DNA of 35,444 nucleotides, from NCBI GenBank assembly GCA_002345545.1, contig DDVW01000042.1, positions 4,722 to 40,165 of the forward strand. Reading direction: 5' to 3'. The notes beneath the pieces were generated by a model, which was not told where the DNA came from, searched no databases, and saw nothing but the letters and a program-made list of their open reading frames with translations. Both the position numbers and the translations under genes were made by a program. How positions within the stretch are numbered: the stretch's first letter is position 1; each line of letters begins with the position of its first letter. The stretch is from Stenotrophomonas sp. UBA2302 (lineage in GTDB: Bacteria; Pseudomonadota; Gammaproteobacteria; Xanthomonadales; Xanthomonadaceae). Below, one piece after another: positions 1 to 8,915 of this stretch.

Positions 1-335
1 TCGTGATAGGTCGGCAGCAGGCCGATCGCCACCGTCGACAGCCCCATGGTCAACAGCGCCGCCACCAGCGTGGCCTTGCGGCCGATCCGGTCCCCGTAGT
101 GCCCGAACACCGCCGACCCCACCGGGCGGGCGATGAAGGCCACCGCAAAGGTGGCCAGTGACTGCAGCAGCGCCGCCTGGCTGCTGCTTTCCGGAAAGAA
201 CAGCTGCGGGAATACCAGCACCGCCGCGGTGGCATAGATGTAGAAATCGAAGAACTCGATGGTGGTGCCGATCAGGCTGGCGGCCAGCACGCGGCGCGGG
301 GAATTGGCCGCGGCGGCGGCGACAGTAGGCGTCAT
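1..335 (-). CDS. MFS transporter, metabolite:H+ symporter type (5' part only)
   Basis: This is the first 111 codons of a gene that continues past the left edge. The N-terminal tail is short and Ala-rich, followed by IEFFDFYIYATAAVLVFP and the loop RPVGSAVFGHYGDRIGRK. That loop is the classic MFS motif between helices 2 and 3, in the form seen in the metabolite:H+ symporter family (ProP, KgtP and ShiA relatives). It would be an inner-membrane proton-coupled uptake carrier for a small polar solute. The substrate cannot be told from this part. The start is the ATG ending at 335, with only a weak G-rich Shine-Dalgarno region upstream. Confidence 0.88.
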   Translation of the reverse strand, partial: MTPTVAAAAANSPRRVLAASLIGTTIEFFDFYIYATAAVLVFPQLFFPESSSQAALLQSLATFAVAFIARPVGSAVFGHYGDRIGRKATLVAALLTMGLSTVAIGLLPTYH

Positions 336-418
336 CGGATCAACCCCGGGAAACAGGCGGCGATTCTGGCATGGCCGCAGCGCGCGGCCGGCGTTGGTTG
401 CAAGCGCTACCGCTGCGC

Positions 419-796
419 TCAGTCGCGCTTGAGCAGCCCGCGCAGGCCGGCGAAAGGCTGCGCGGTGGCGCCTACATGCCGCTCCTCGGCGTCGCTGGCG
501 GCCACGCCGGTGTAGTCGCCATAACGCGAATGCTCGTTGTCATGGCAGTACAGGCACAGCAGCTCCCAGTTGCTGCCATCGGGCGGATTGCAGTCGTGGT
601 CGTGGTTGCGGTGGTGCACGGTCAGTTCGGAAAGATTGGCGCGGGTGAACTCGCGGGCACAGCGCCCGCAGACCCACGGATACAGCTTCAACGCACGCTC
701 CCGGTAGCCGTGCCCGCGCTGCTCGGCCTCGCGCCGGGCCTTGGCGACGATGCGATCCAGCGCGGCGTTGTCGGGAACGGAAGGTCGCGATGCCAT
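419..796 (-). CDS. yajD: HNH endonuclease family protein, YajD-like
   Basis: The 125-residue protein matches the E. coli YajD pattern over nearly its whole length. A zinc-knuckle CGRC lies at 43-46, the HH pair of the HNH core at 61-62, the stretch DGSNWELLCLYCHDNEH at 73-89 gives the second CxxC (81-84), and His 85 and 89 follow. The family has the fold of McrA-type HNH nucleases, but its substrate is not established. The frame stays open upstream to 943, but those residues look like translated intergenic DNA, so the ATG ending at 796 is preferred. It is transcribed away from the PepSY gene on the other side of a 266-base gap. Confidence 0.85.
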   Translation of the reverse strand: MASRPSVPDNAALDRIVAKARREAEQRGHGYRERALKLYPWVCGRCAREFTRANLSELTVHHRNHDHDCNPPDGSNWELLCLYCHDNEHSRYGDYTGVAASDAEERHVGATAQPFAGLRGLLKRD

Positions 797-943
797 GGAG
801 TTTCTACCGTCGGGGGGAGCGATACGCCGGACTGTAACGCCTGCCGCCGGCAGCCACCAGCGATACCGTTTGTCCGCTGCCTTCATCGCCGCACAACGAA
901 AGCTGCACGCAGCGCGAATGTTTTTCTCGCGCAGCTTCCACAC

Positions 944-953
944 CGGTTAACCG
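944..953. promoter_or_regulatory. Perfect 10-bp palindrome in the yajD/PepSY divergent gap
   Basis: CGGTTAACCG is a perfect palindrome about 110 bases upstream of the PepSY gene and 150 upstream of yajD. It could be an operator, but no second copy was noticed in the window and a 10-base palindrome can arise by chance. The rest of the gap (797-1062) holds a short GCGCGA/TCGCGC hairpin at 912-932 and no promoter I can defend. Confidence 0.2.
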
Positions 954-1062
954 CGTACGACCGGCGGATTGCGTCCCGCCGCTGTTTCACGTTCCGGTAC
1001 AGGTTTCCACCGCTACGGTCGGCATGCGTGGACTGCGCGATGGATATCTCAGGAGCCAACCC

Positions 1063-1497
1063 ATGAACAACCGAACCTTGCACACCACCCTGCTTGCCGC
1101 CGCCTTTGCCCTGGCCGCGACCGGCGTCGCCCGGGCGCAGGATGCACTGACCGCGCCACAGGTACGCACCCAGCTGGAATCACAGGGCTACACCCAGGTG
1201 AAGGACCTGGAGTTCAAGGACGGCATGTGGAAGGCCGAAGCGACCAGCGCCAACGGCAAGGACGTGGACGTGCGGCTGGACCCGCGTACCGGTACGGTCT
1301 ATCCGGAAAAGGCCGTCTCACAGCTGGGTGAAGCCGATATCCGCGCGCAGCTTTCCGCTGCCGGCTACAGCGACGTCGACGACGTGAAACTCAAGGACGG
1401 CCTATGGAAAGCCGAGGGGCGCACCGCCGAAGGCGAGAAGGTGAACCTGCGGCTGGACCCGGACACAGGTGAAATCATCGCGGTGGAACGCGACTGA
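1063..1497 (+). CDS. Secreted protein with two PepSY domains
   Basis: The 144-residue protein opens with a signal peptide: basic n-region, Ala/Leu core, likely cleavage after ARA at residue 25. The mature part is two tandem copies of about 53 residues, near 30-83 and 88-141. Each has the order TAPQVRTQL or GEADIRAQL, then GY, K[DL]GxWKAE, V(D/N)xRLDPxTG and an acidic end, which is the PepSY fold. PepSY domains in the periplasm are thought to inhibit proteases or act as small binding modules; the partner here is unknown. The start is the ATG at 1063 with a clear AGGAG at 1051-1055. It appears to be a single-gene unit facing dapA. Confidence 0.85.
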   Translation: MNNRTLHTTLLAAAFALAATGVARAQDALTAPQVRTQLESQGYTQVKDLEFKDGMWKAEATSANGKDVDVRLDPRTGTVYPEKAVSQLGEADIRAQLSAAGYSDVDDVKLKDGLWKAEGRTAEGEKVNLRLDPDTGEIIAVERD

Positions 1498-1507
1498 ATC
1501 AGACGGA

Positions 1508-1574
1508 CCAGGCCGCACTGATGGCCGGCCTGGCCGCTTGCGCGCGGGTCCAGCCCGATGGACGGACCCGCGCG
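1508..1574. terminator. Two hairpins between the convergent PepSY gene and dapA
   Basis: The first stem pairs 1508-1515 (CCAGGCCG) with 1526-1533 around a 10-base loop. The second is an 11-bp perfect stem, 1541-1551 (CGCGCGGGTCC) with 1564-1574, around a 12-base loop. Neither is followed by a run of T. They sit between two converging genes and probably stop or stabilise both transcripts, but may need Rho. Confidence 0.5.
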
Positions 1575-1590
1575 GATACTTGAAGGCTGC

Positions 1591-2490
1591 TCAGGCCAGC
1601 AGGCCGGCGCCGCGCAGGGCCGCTTCCATTCCCGCCTGGTGGCCGGCATCCAGCCCGGTCATCGGCAGGCGCAGCGTGGTGCCGCAACGGCCCATGCGTG
1701 CCAGCGCCCACTTCACCGGGATCGGATTGGCCTCGACGAACATCTGCCGGTGCACCGGCAGCAGCCGCTGCTGGATCGCCATCGCAGTGCGCACATCGCC
1801 GGCCAGCGCCGCCGCGCACAGCTCGCGCATCAGCTTCGGCGCGACATTGGCGGTGACGCTCACATTGCCGTGGCCGCCACAGAGCATCAGCGCCACCGCG
1901 GTGGCATCGTCGCCGGAATACACCGCAAAGCCTTCCGGCACTTCCCGGATCAGCCACTGCGCCCGCTCCAGATTGCCGGTGGCCTCCTTGATGCCGATGA
2001 TGCCCGGCACCTGCGCCAGCCGCAGCACGGTGTCGTGCTGCATGTCGGCTACGGTGCGACCGGGCACGTTGTAGAGCACGATCGGCAGGTCGCCGGTCGC
2101 TTCGGCAATCGCCTTGAAGTGGCGGTACTGCCCTTCCTGCCCCGGCTTGTTGTAGTACGGCACCACCTGCAACTGGCTGTCGGCACCCACCTTGCGTGCG
2201 AACTGCGCCAGCGCGATCGCCTCGGCGGTGGAGTTGCCACCGCAGCCGGCCATCACCGGCACCCGCCCGGCGGCCTGCTCCACGGTCACGCGGATGATCT
2301 CGCAGTGTTCTTCCACGCTCACCGTCGGCGACTCGCCGGTGGTGCCGACCACGCCGATACAGTCGGTACCCTCGGCCACATGCCAGTCCACCAGCTGCCG
2401 CAGCGCGGTGTAGTCGACGCTGCCGTCCTCGTGCATGGGCGTGACGAGCGCGACAATACTGCCGCGGAGAGGAGCGCTGGGAAGGGTCAT
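1591..2490 (-). CDS. dapA: 4-hydroxy-tetrahydrodipicolinate synthase
   Basis: DapA condenses pyruvate with aspartate semialdehyde, the first committed step towards lysine and the meso-diaminopimelate of peptidoglycan, in the cytoplasm. The 299 residues are close to the usual 292. Key residues are present: GTTGES at 49-54 (Thr 50/51), Tyr 113 in VVPYYNKP, Tyr 140 in LYNVPGRT, and the Schiff-base Lys 168 in [17 protein letters not shown] and the C-terminal [11 protein letters not shown] also match the family. The start ATG at 2490 is followed by [15 protein letters not shown], which aligns with family N-termini. A TAGAAT box lies about 34 bases upstream. The gene stands alone and diverges from the ParB-like gene. 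Confidence 0.97.
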   Translation of the reverse strand: MTLPSAPLRGSIVALVTPMHEDGSVDYTALRQLVDWHVAEGTDCIGVVGTTGESPTVSVEEHCEIIRVTVEQAAGRVPVMAGCGGNSTAEAIALAQFARKVGADSQLQVVPYYNKPGQEGQYRHFKAIAEATGDLPIVLYNVPGRTVADMQHDTVLRLAQVPGIIGIKEATGNLERAQWLIREVPEGFAVYSGDDATAVALMLCGGHGNVSVTANVAPKLMRELCAAALAGDVRTAMAIQQRLLPVHRQMFVEANPIPVKWALARMGRCGTTLRLPMTGLDAGHQAGMEAALRGAGLLA

Positions 2491-2523
2491 GGCAGTACCG
2501 GGGGCCTTGGGGGGGAGCTGCAG

Positions 2524-2529
2524 ATTCTA
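2524..2529 (-). promoter_or_regulatory. Possible dapA -10 box
   Basis: On the minus strand this reads TAGAAT, one base off the sigma-70 consensus, 34 bases before the dapA ATG. No good -35 hexamer is seen at the usual spacing, so the call is weak. On the plus strand TACAAT at 2643-2648 is a similar candidate for the ParB-like gene, 30 bases before its start. Confidence 0.3.
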
Positions 2530-2677
2530 ATCCCGATGGCGGTCTGATCCACGCGCTTGATACCGCTTGCAACGAATCGCGCCACTGCGTTCATCCGCCA
2601 CCGCCGCCACGCCGGTTTCCCGGTGTCGCCCTCCCGCTCATCTACAATGCCGCCCCCCACGTTTCACAGGCAGCCGC

Positions 2678-3574
2678 ATGGACATCATCGTCAACGAAGA
2701 ACTCAAGGCCTATATCGATCCGCTGACGGCGAACGAGCACGCCGCGCTGGAGCGCAGTCTGCTGGCCGAAGGCTGCCGCGATGCGCTGGTGCTGTGGGGC
2801 AACGTGCTGATCGATGGCCACAACCGCTACGGCATCTGCAGCAAGCACGGCATTCCGTTCAATACCGTGCAGAACACCCGCTTCAAGAGCATGGACGACG
2901 TGCATCTGTGGATGATCGAGCAGCACCTGGGCCGGCGCAGCGTATCCGACTACCAGCGCGGCGTCCTGGCGCTGCGCAAGCGCGACATCCTCGACGCCCG
3001 CCGCCGCGCCGAACAGGAACAGCTGCAGCGCGAAAGCGAAGGTGAGAGCACTGCCGCCAACACCGCTGCCGATGCTGTCGACCTGCCGCCGTGGGAGCCG
3101 GCACCCAAGCTGTCCAAGGCCGACCTGGCCCGTGAAGCCAAGCTCAGCCCCAGCCAGGTGACGATGATCGAGAAGATCCACGATCACGCTGCCGTGGAAG
3201 TGATCGAGGCGATGCGCAGCGGTGCGATCTCGCTCAGTGCCGCGGCCACCGTCGCCAGCCTGCCCGAGGACGAGCAGCGCGCGGCGGCCAGGGGCGGCAA
3301 GGAGGAACTGAAACAGGCCGCCAAGCGCGTGCGCGATGCCAGGCGCAAACCCAAGGCCGCGCGCGATGACGACGCCGGGCAGGCGCAGCCACTGGGCAAC
3401 GCCGAAACCGCAGGTCTCGAGGAGACGGTGGACAGCGCCGAAGTACAGGCGTTGCGCCAGCGCGTGGCCTCGCTGACCGCAGAAAACCAGGCACTGCGGA
3501 TGGAGCTGGACGCCCTGCGCGCACGTTTCGCCTCCGCCACCGACTCCACGCAGGATGCGGCCACCGAGGCTTGA
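2678..3574 (+). CDS. ParB-like N-terminal domain protein, chromosomal orphan
   Basis: The 298-residue protein begins with a ParB/Srx-type region (about 1-90) that keeps the LIDGHNR turn at 44-50. A likely helix-turn-helix follows at about 147-167 (SKADLAREAKLSPSQVTMIEK). A very basic stretch lies at about 208-230, and a leucine-rich coiled coil at 255-286 is probably a dimer interface. Relatives in Xanthomonadaceae are often labelled plasmid replication/partition protein, but there is no ParA or plasmid gene here. I infer a chromosomal DNA-binding regulator rather than a segregation factor. The ATG at 2678 is chosen because the ParB-like fold starts at once; upstream in-frame residues look like intergenic sequence. 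It heads a four-gene plus-strand cluster. Confidence 0.75.
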   Translation: MDIIVNEELKAYIDPLTANEHAALERSLLAEGCRDALVLWGNVLIDGHNRYGICSKHGIPFNTVQNTRFKSMDDVHLWMIEQHLGRRSVSDYQRGVLALRKRDILDARRRAEQEQLQRESEGESTAANTAADAVDLPPWEPAPKLSKADLAREAKLSPSQVTMIEKIHDHAAVEVIEAMRSGAISLSAAATVASLPEDEQRAAARGGKEELKQAAKRVRDARRKPKAARDDDAGQAQPLGNAETAGLEETVDSAEVQALRQRVASLTAENQALRMELDALRARFASATDSTQDAATEA

Positions 3575-3626
3575 TCCCTCCCCGGCTGCCCCCTACCCTG
3601 CGACTACGCCCTGCAAGGACCCAGCA

Positions 3627-4271
3627 ATGGCTTCCGCCTCCCCGGAACTGGAACGATTCGTCCACGAAGCACTGCTGCGCGGCCACACCCGCGAGCAGAT
3701 CAATCAGGCCCTGCTGGCCGCCGGCTGGAGCAGTGAGCAGATCCGTGGCGCGCTGGAGAACTGGGCCGAAGTCCCGTTCGCACTGCCGGTGCCACGCCCG
3801 CGTGCCTCGCTGTCGGCACGCGAGGCATTCCTCTACCTGTTGCTGTTCAGCACCCTGTACTTCTTCTGCTGGAACCTCGGCAGCCTGCTGTTCCAGCTGA
3901 TCACCTATGCGCTGCCGGACGCGGCCGATGCCGACTGGCGACTGCTGCGGCTGGGCGGTGCCATCCGCTGGTCGGTGTCGGCGCTGGTCATCGCCTTCCC
4001 GGTATTCGTGTTCATCGCCCGCCATGTCAGCCTTGATGTGGAGCGCAATCCGATCAAGCGGCTGTCACCGGTACGCCGCTGGCTGACCTACCTGACCCTG
4101 TTCGTCGCAGCCACTGTGCTGATCGGCGACCTCACCGCGCTGGTCTACAACGTGCTCAGCGGTGAGCTGAGCCTGCGCTTCGTACTGAAGGTACTGGTGG
4201 TCGGCAGCATCGCCGGCACGGTATTCGGCTATTACCTGTGGGACCTGCGGCAGGAAGAGGGGGAAGCATGA
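3627..4271 (+). CDS. DUF5671-like integral membrane protein
   Basis: The 214-residue protein has a short soluble helical head (about 5-46, PELERFVHEALLRGHT then ALLAAGWSSEQIRGAL), which resembles a small ubiquitin-associated-like three-helix unit. Four predicted membrane helices follow, near 67-95, 113-132, 153-175 and 186-205. This layout fits the DUF5671 family of unknown function. A Shine-Dalgarno AAGGA at 3615-3619 lies 7 bases before the ATG. It is 52 bases downstream of the ParB-like gene and overlaps the next gene by four bases (ATGA), so the two membrane-associated products are probably made together. Confidence 0.7.
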   Translation: MASASPELERFVHEALLRGHTREQINQALLAAGWSSEQIRGALENWAEVPFALPVPRPRASLSAREAFLYLLLFSTLYFFCWNLGSLLFQLITYALPDAADADWRLLRLGGAIRWSVSALVIAFPVFVFIARHVSLDVERNPIKRLSPVRRWLTYLTLFVAATVLIGDLTALVYNVLSGELSLRFVLKVLVVGSIAGTVFGYYLWDLRQEEGEA

Positions 4272-4690
4272 GCACTGTCGCCTGGGGCCGCCGCATCCTG
4301 TGGACTGCCGGTATCGTCACCGCTCTGTCGATGGTGGCCGGGGTGCTCGTCATCGACTCGCCTTCCCAGCAGCGCCTCAAGCGCCTGGACAACGCCCGCA
4401 TCGCCGACCTGCAGGCGCTGGATATCGCCGCCCGCGGTTATTGGCGCGAGCACGACATGCTGCCGCCGGATATCCGCACGCTGGCCGCGCAACCCGGCAT
4501 GGCCCTGCCGTTGAACGATCCTGCCGGTGGCCCCGCGTACGTATACCGGCTGCTGGATCCCACCCATTTCCAGCTCTGTGCCCGCTTCAGCACCGACAGC
4601 AGCAGCGGACAGCGCCGTGGTCACCTGGACGCCTGGGCACACCCGGCCGGCGATCATTGCTTCCGCCGTGAAGCGGGCGACAAAGACTGA
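4268..4690 (+). CDS. Small membrane-anchored protein of unknown function
   Basis: This 140-residue protein has one N-terminal membrane helix (about 8-29) and a periplasmic-type tail. The tail contains ARIADLQALDIAARGYWREH, then LPPDIRTLAA, a Asp-Pro-Ala-Gly-Gly turn and YVYRLLDPTHFQLCARF. Helix, YW..H, LP..L and then a Y.YR strand ending in a Cys recalls the C-terminal part of pseudopilin-like proteins, though no prepilin peptidase site is visible. Two cysteines (about 115 and 132) could form a disulfide. The ATG at 4268 overlaps the stop of the DUF5671 gene as ATGA, pointing to translational coupling and joint function. Confidence 0.65.
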   Translation: MSTVAWGRRILWTAGIVTALSMVAGVLVIDSPSQQRLKRLDNARIADLQALDIAARGYWREHDMLPPDIRTLAAQPGMALPLNDPAGGPAYVYRLLDPTHFQLCARFSTDSSSGQRRGHLDAWAHPAGDHCFRREAGDKD

Positions 4691-4705
4691 CGGGTGAGCA
4701 GCACC

Positions 4706-5986
4706 ATGCCGCATGACCCCCGCCGCGGGCAGCTTCGCCGCCTCAAGGCCTACGCGGTGGCGATGCTGCTGGCGATGCTGGGCGGTTTCATCGTCAGCCA
4801 TCTGTATGGCGAACGCGGCATCTGGGCCTGGGTCGGCGCGTTCTGCGAAGCGGCCACGGTCGGCGCGCTGGCCGACTGGTTCGCGGTGGTGGCGCTGTTC
4901 CGCCGGCCGCTGAACCTGCCGATCCCGCACACGGCGATCATCCCGCGCAACAAGGCACGCATCGCCGACAGCCTGGCGGTGTTCGTGCGCGACCACTTCC
5001 TCGAGCCGCAGGCGCTGCTGGCCAAACTGGAGGTGTTCAATCCCGCCAGCCGCCTGGGCGAATGGCTCTCGCAACCGGCGCAGGCGAAGATGCTGGCCGG
5101 CATGGCGCGTGGCTGGGCGCTGCAGGCGCTGGACCTGCTGGATGAGGCCGCGGTGCGGCGCGCCATCCAGGGTTTTGTGGTCGAACAGCTGCGGCAGTGG
5201 AATGCAGCGGCAACGGCGGGTGAGCTGCTCGGCCTGCTGACCGCCGACAACCGCCACCAGCGCGTGCTCGATGAAGGACTGAAGCGGATCGCGCGCTGGC
5301 TGGACAACGACAAGGTGCGGCAGCAGGCCTCGGCGCTGATCGTGCGCTACATCCGCAAGGAATGGCCCACGCTGGCCAGCACCGTGGACTGGGTCAAACC
5401 GATCGACGAGATCGGCGATTCGCTGGCCGACCGGCTGGCACGGGCCGGACTGGAAGAGCTGCAGCAGGTGCTGTCACAACCGGAGCATCCGCTGCGCCGC
5501 GACTATGCGCGGTGGCTGGGCGACTACATCCAGCGGCTGCGCGAGGACCCCGCGCTGGCCGCGCGCGTGGACACCCTCAAGCAGCAGATGATCGACCACC
5601 CCGCCCTGCAGCAGTACGTGCAGGGGTTGTGGCAGCGGATACACGGCTTCCTGCACGCGGACCTGTCGCGCGAGGATTCAACCCTGGCCACGTACCTGGA
5701 GCGCAGCCTTGGCAAACTGGGGGATGCGATCGGCAGTGACCCGGCCCTGCGCGATGCCCTCAATCAACACATGCTCACCGGTGCCGAAAAGCTCACCACC
5801 CGCCTGCGCGCCGGCGTCACCACGCATATCGCACAGACGGTGAAAGGCTGGGACGAGAAGAAGCTGGTCGAGCAGCTGGAACTGAGCGTCGGCCGCGACC
5901 TGCAGTACATCCGCTTCAACGGCACCTTGGTCGGCGGCCTGATCGGCCTGCTGCTGCACGCCCTCACCGGCTGGCTGCACCTGTAG
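4706..5986 (+). CDS. DUF445 family membrane protein
   Basis: The 426-residue protein has two membrane helices at its N-terminus with the family signature GAFCEAATVGALADWFAVVALFRRP, and NLPIPHTAIIPRNKARI right after. A long helical soluble domain follows, rich in charged and Gln residues. A final hydrophobic segment (GTLVGGLIGLLLHALTG) ends the protein. This is the DUF445 (YjiN-like) layout; the role is unknown. I prefer the ATG at 4706 because GGTGAG at 4693-4698 is well placed as a ribosome site. A GTG at 4694 would add four residues. It is the last gene of the plus-strand cluster, and its TAG stop sits in the edge of a REP-like palindrome. Confidence 0.8.
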   Translation: MPHDPRRGQLRRLKAYAVAMLLAMLGGFIVSHLYGERGIWAWVGAFCEAATVGALADWFAVVALFRRPLNLPIPHTAIIPRNKARIADSLAVFVRDHFLEPQALLAKLEVFNPASRLGEWLSQPAQAKMLAGMARGWALQALDLLDEAAVRRAIQGFVVEQLRQWNAAATAGELLGLLTADNRHQRVLDEGLKRIARWLDNDKVRQQASALIVRYIRKEWPTLASTVDWVKPIDEIGDSLADRLARAGLEELQQVLSQPEHPLRRDYARWLGDYIQRLREDPALAARVDTLKQQMIDHPALQQYVQGLWQRIHGFLHADLSREDSTLATYLERSLGKLGDAIGSDPALRDALNQHMLTGAEKLTTRLRAGVTTHIAQTVKGWDEKKLVEQLELSVGRDLQYIRFNGTLVGGLIGLLLHALTGWLHL

Positions 5987-6050
5987 CAGCGACGTCAGTC
6001 GCGACGGGCCTCACCAGGAAGCCTGGCCGCCACTGACGTCGGTCCTGCAG
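5981..6050. repeat. REP-like long palindrome between DUF445 gene and rlmKL
   Basis: A 10-bp perfect inverted repeat pairs 5990-5999 (CGACGTCAGT) with 6032-6041. Partly matching outer edges run out to CTGTAGCAG and CTGCAG. An inner hairpin pairs 6014-6018 (CCAGG) with 6022-6026 around AAG. The form TGTAG.AGCGACGTCAGTCGCG resembles the REP units associated with RAYT transposases that are scattered in Xanthomonadaceae and Pseudomonas genomes. I saw only this one copy in the window. Lying between convergent genes, it may also work as a two-way terminator. Confidence 0.6.
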
Positions 6051-6060
6051 GGATTTACGC

Positions 6061-8202
6061 TTACCGCAGCCGTCGCAGCTCCCACGCGCGGTGGATGCGC
6101 GCATTGCGCTCGAAGTCCGGGCCGATGGTCCGGGGCGAAATCTCGCGGCAATCGGCGAACTCGGCGATGGCGTTCTCTTCCAGCTTGAAACGGCGGAAGT
6201 TGTTGGAGAAATACAGCACGCCCTCGGGCATCAGCCGCGCCACCGCCGCACGCAGCAGGCGCACGTGCTCGCGCTGGATGTCGAAGTCATCCGCGCGCGC
6301 CGAATTGGAGAACGTCGGCGGGTCGCAGAAGATCACGTCATAGCGGTTCTTCTCCGCCTCCAGCCAGGTCACCGCATCGGCCTGCACCAGCCGGTGCTGG
6401 CTGCCGCCCTTGCCGTTGAGCGCCAGGTTGTCGGCGCACCACTGCAGATAGGTGCCCGACAGGTCCACGCTGGTGGTCGAGTCGGCACCGGCCACTGCCG
6501 CCTGCACGCTGGCCACGCCGGTGTAGCAGAACAGGTTGAGGAACCGCTTGCCCTGCGACTGCTCTGCCATGTGCCGGCGCAACGGACGGTGATCGAGGAA
6601 CAGGCCGGTGTCCAGATAATCGAACAGGTTCACCCGCAGCAGCGCGTCGTTCTCGCGCACCATGATGAACTCGCCACGCTGTTCGAAACGGCCGTACTTG
6701 CTGCCGCCCTTGCCGCGCTCGCGCGACTTCAGCGCCACCTGCTCCGGCGGCACGCCGAAGACGTCGCGCGCGGCCGCCAGCAGTTCGTTGCGACGACGGC
6801 GCACATCGGCATCGGGAATCGCGGCCGGTGCGGCGTACTCCTGCACATGCAGGAACACCCGGCCCTTGCCACCATCTTCGTTGTAGACGTCGATGGCCGC
6901 GGCATATTCGGGCAGATCGGCGTCGTAGGCGCGGAAACAGCTGACCTGCTCGCGCGCCAGCCAGCTCTTGAACTTCTTCAGGTTCTTGCGCAGCCGGTTG
7001 GCCACCATCTGCGCGCCTTCGCTCAGCTCGCGTGGCGCACCGTCATGCTCGCGCTGCGGCACGGCGATCGGATCACAGACGATCAGCGCGCACTCGATGG
7101 CTCCGTTGAACAGCTGGTAGGTCTTGCGAGCGCGCAGGCCGGTGGCGAAGGCCAGATCGGCACTGCCACACAACAGGCTGGCCCGCCACTGCGGCACCGC
7201 GCGCTTGAGTGCATCCCCGATCCGGCGATACAGCACGGTATCGGCGGCCAGGCGCTCGTCATAGGGCGGATTGCAGACCACGCAGCCGGTTTCCTGCGGC
7301 GGCACCTGCATGTCGGCCACGTCACGCACGCCGAACCAGATCGCCTCGGCCACACCGGCTGCTTCGGCGTTCTCCTTGGCCGCACGGATCGCATGCGGAT
7401 CGATATCGCTGCCGTGGATGACCTGCCTGAGTGCGGCGCGCCCGGCCGTCTCGCGCTCACGCGCTTCGGCCATCAGTTCCTTCCACTGCGCCTGGTCGAA
7501 CCCGCGCCAGCGGCTGGGCGGCAGGCTGCCATGACGCTGCAGGCCCGGCGCCACATCGGCAGCCATCAGCGCGCCTTCGATCAGCAAGGTGCCGCTGCCG
7601 CACATCGGATCAAGCAGGCCACCGCCCTCGGCATGGATCTTCGGCCAGTTCGCGCGCAGCAGCACCGCCGCAGCCAGGTTCTCCTTCAGCGGCGCTTCGT
7701 TCTGCGACAGACGCCAGCCGCGCCGGTGCATCGGGCCACCACTGAGGTCGATCGAGATCGTCGCCCGGCCCTTGCGCAGGGACAGGTTGATGCGCACATC
7801 CGGGAATTCGGTGTTCACCGACGGCCGTTCCTCGCCCTGGCCACGCAGACGGTCCACCACCGCGTCCTTGACCCGCTGCGCGGCAAAGCGCGCGTGGGTG
7901 ATGGCGGTACCGGACACGTGCGCGTCCACCGACAGGGTCAGGTCCGAATGCAGGTGTTCTTCCCACGGCATCGCGACCACGCCCTGATAGAGCGAGCCCT
8001 CATCCGGGCACTCGAACTCGGCCAGCGGCCACAGCACCCGGCTGGCCAGTCGCGACCACAGCACCACGCGCTGCGCATCGCGCAGTTCGCCTTCGGCATT
8101 GACACCGGCGATGGTGGCGGTGGCGACGGGCAGGCCCAGCGCCAGCAGTTCGTCGGCGAGGAGGTACTCCAGGCCCTTGGCGCAGGAAACAAAGAATTTC
8201 AC
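6061..8202 (-). CDS. rlmL: 23S rRNA m2G2445 / m7G2069 methyltransferase RlmKL
   Basis: This is the two-enzyme fusion that methylates G2445 (N2) and G2069 (N7) of 23S rRNA during 50S assembly. From the chosen start the protein has 713 residues (E. coli 702). A THUMP-type region covers about 45-155. The first methyltransferase has [12 protein letters not shown] at 197-208 and NPPYDER at 311-317. The second has NLFCYTG at 556-562 and CDPPTFSNS at 626-634. The GTG ending at 8202 is preferred because [14 protein letters not shown] aligns with family N-termini. An in-frame GTG at 8235 would add 11 residues, and neither start has a good Shine-Dalgarno site. The REP-like palindrome lies just downstream. 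Confidence 0.95.
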   Translation of the reverse strand: MKFFVSCAKGLEYLLADELLALGLPVATATIAGVNAEGELRDAQRVVLWSRLASRVLWPLAEFECPDEGSLYQGVVAMPWEEHLHSDLTLSVDAHVSGTAITHARFAAQRVKDAVVDRLRGQGEERPSVNTEFPDVRINLSLRKGRATISIDLSGGPMHRRGWRLSQNEAPLKENLAAAVLLRANWPKIHAEGGGLLDPMCGSGTLLIEGALMAADVAPGLQRHGSLPPSRWRGFDQAQWKELMAEARERETAGRAALRQVIHGSDIDPHAIRAAKENAEAAGVAEAIWFGVRDVADMQVPPQETGCVVCNPPYDERLAADTVLYRRIGDALKRAVPQWRASLLCGSADLAFATGLRARKTYQLFNGAIECALIVCDPIAVPQREHDGAPRELSEGAQMVANRLRKNLKKFKSWLAREQVSCFRAYDADLPEYAAAIDVYNEDGGKGRVFLHVQEYAAPAAIPDADVRRRRNELLAAARDVFGVPPEQVALKSRERGKGGSKYGRFEQRGEFIMVRENDALLRVNLFDYLDTGLFLDHRPLRRHMAEQSQGKRFLNLFCYTGVASVQAAVAGADSTTSVDLSGTYLQWCADNLALNGKGGSQHRLVQADAVTWLEAEKNRYDVIFCDPPTFSNSARADDFDIQREHVRLLRAAVARLMPEGVLYFSNNFRRFKLEENAIAEFADCREISPRTIGPDFERNARIHRAWELRRLR

Positions 8203-8335
8203 GGGATCGGATCGACTGTCGGAAAGGGAGGACACCCGGCGGGCACGCCAACGGCGCGCCGGTCAACGGGCATCAGGGCCGCCATTGTAGGCAATGGAGG
8301 TCGCCACCGCCCTCACCATGTAGTGACCGCAGCCG

Positions 8336-8863
8336 TTACAGCCCGCGCAACAGCTGCTCGAAAGCCTGCGCCGAGGCCTCCACATGCGCGGCCAGCCGGT
8401 GGCCGTCATCGACCATCAGCAGGCTGGCCGAGCGCTGCTGTGCCCAGGCGATCACGTCGCCGGCGGGAATCAGCTCGTCATGCCAGGCGTGGACCACGCT
8501 GATCGGCACCCTGGCCGCATCCAGCGCCGGCATCGGCCCCATCGTGGTCGGCGGTACCATCAGGAACAGCGCCTGCGTGGGCACCTGCAGCGAGGCGATG
8601 GCGGAGATGTAGGCACCCAGGCTGGAGCCGGCCAGCACCACCGGACCACGCACGGCGGCGGCGCCGGCCAGTTCGATCAGCCGTTGCAGGCGCTGCGGTA
8701 CATCACCGACGCGGCTGATGTCGTGGCGCGCGTCAAGATCGGTGTAATCGGGACGCTCGCAGCTGAAGCCCAGACGCTGCGCGACTTCGGCCAGCGCGGT
8801 GACCTTGGTCGCGTCCGGACCGCTCTCGAAACCATGGGAAAGAATGCAGTGGCCGCGGCTCAT
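8336..8863 (-). CDS. Small alpha/beta hydrolase (YqiA-like esterase)
   Basis: The 175-residue protein has a compact alpha/beta hydrolase pattern. SHGFES at 9-14 gives the oxyanion-hole HG, the nucleophile elbow GSSLG has Ser 81, HAWHDELIP gives the acid Asp 129, and DDGHRL gives the base His 155. No signal peptide is seen, so it should be cytoplasmic. It is about the size of E. coli YqiA, a small acyl esterase, but the substrate here is unknown. Its ATG at 8863 lies 52 bases from the divergent AmpD-like gene, and it ends about 100 bases before the start of rlmKL on the same strand. Confidence 0.85.
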   Translation of the reverse strand: MSRGHCILSHGFESGPDATKVTALAEVAQRLGFSCERPDYTDLDARHDISRVGDVPQRLQRLIELAGAAAVRGPVVLAGSSLGAYISAIASLQVPTQALFLMVPPTTMGPMPALDAARVPISVVHAWHDELIPAGDVIAWAQQRSASLLMVDDGHRLAAHVEASAQAFEQLLRGL

Positions 8864-8915
8864 GGCGCCCTGCCGGATACGGGGTAAGTCATGGCGCAGA
8901 TGCTAGCATCCGGCG

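Noticed and set aside
797..943. Longer YajD start at 943
   Set aside because: The extra 49 residues have no family match, and a good ATG with the expected length lies at 796.
2678..3574. Plasmid or integrated element suggested by the ParB-like gene
   Set aside because: No ParA, replication, integrase or repeat boundary is seen, and neighbours on both sides are chromosomal.
6091..8502. Open frame of about 800 codons on the plus strand opposite rlmKL
   Set aside because: Its product is rich in His, Arg, Gln and Ala without any domain. It mirrors the codon pattern of rlmKL, as is common at high GC.
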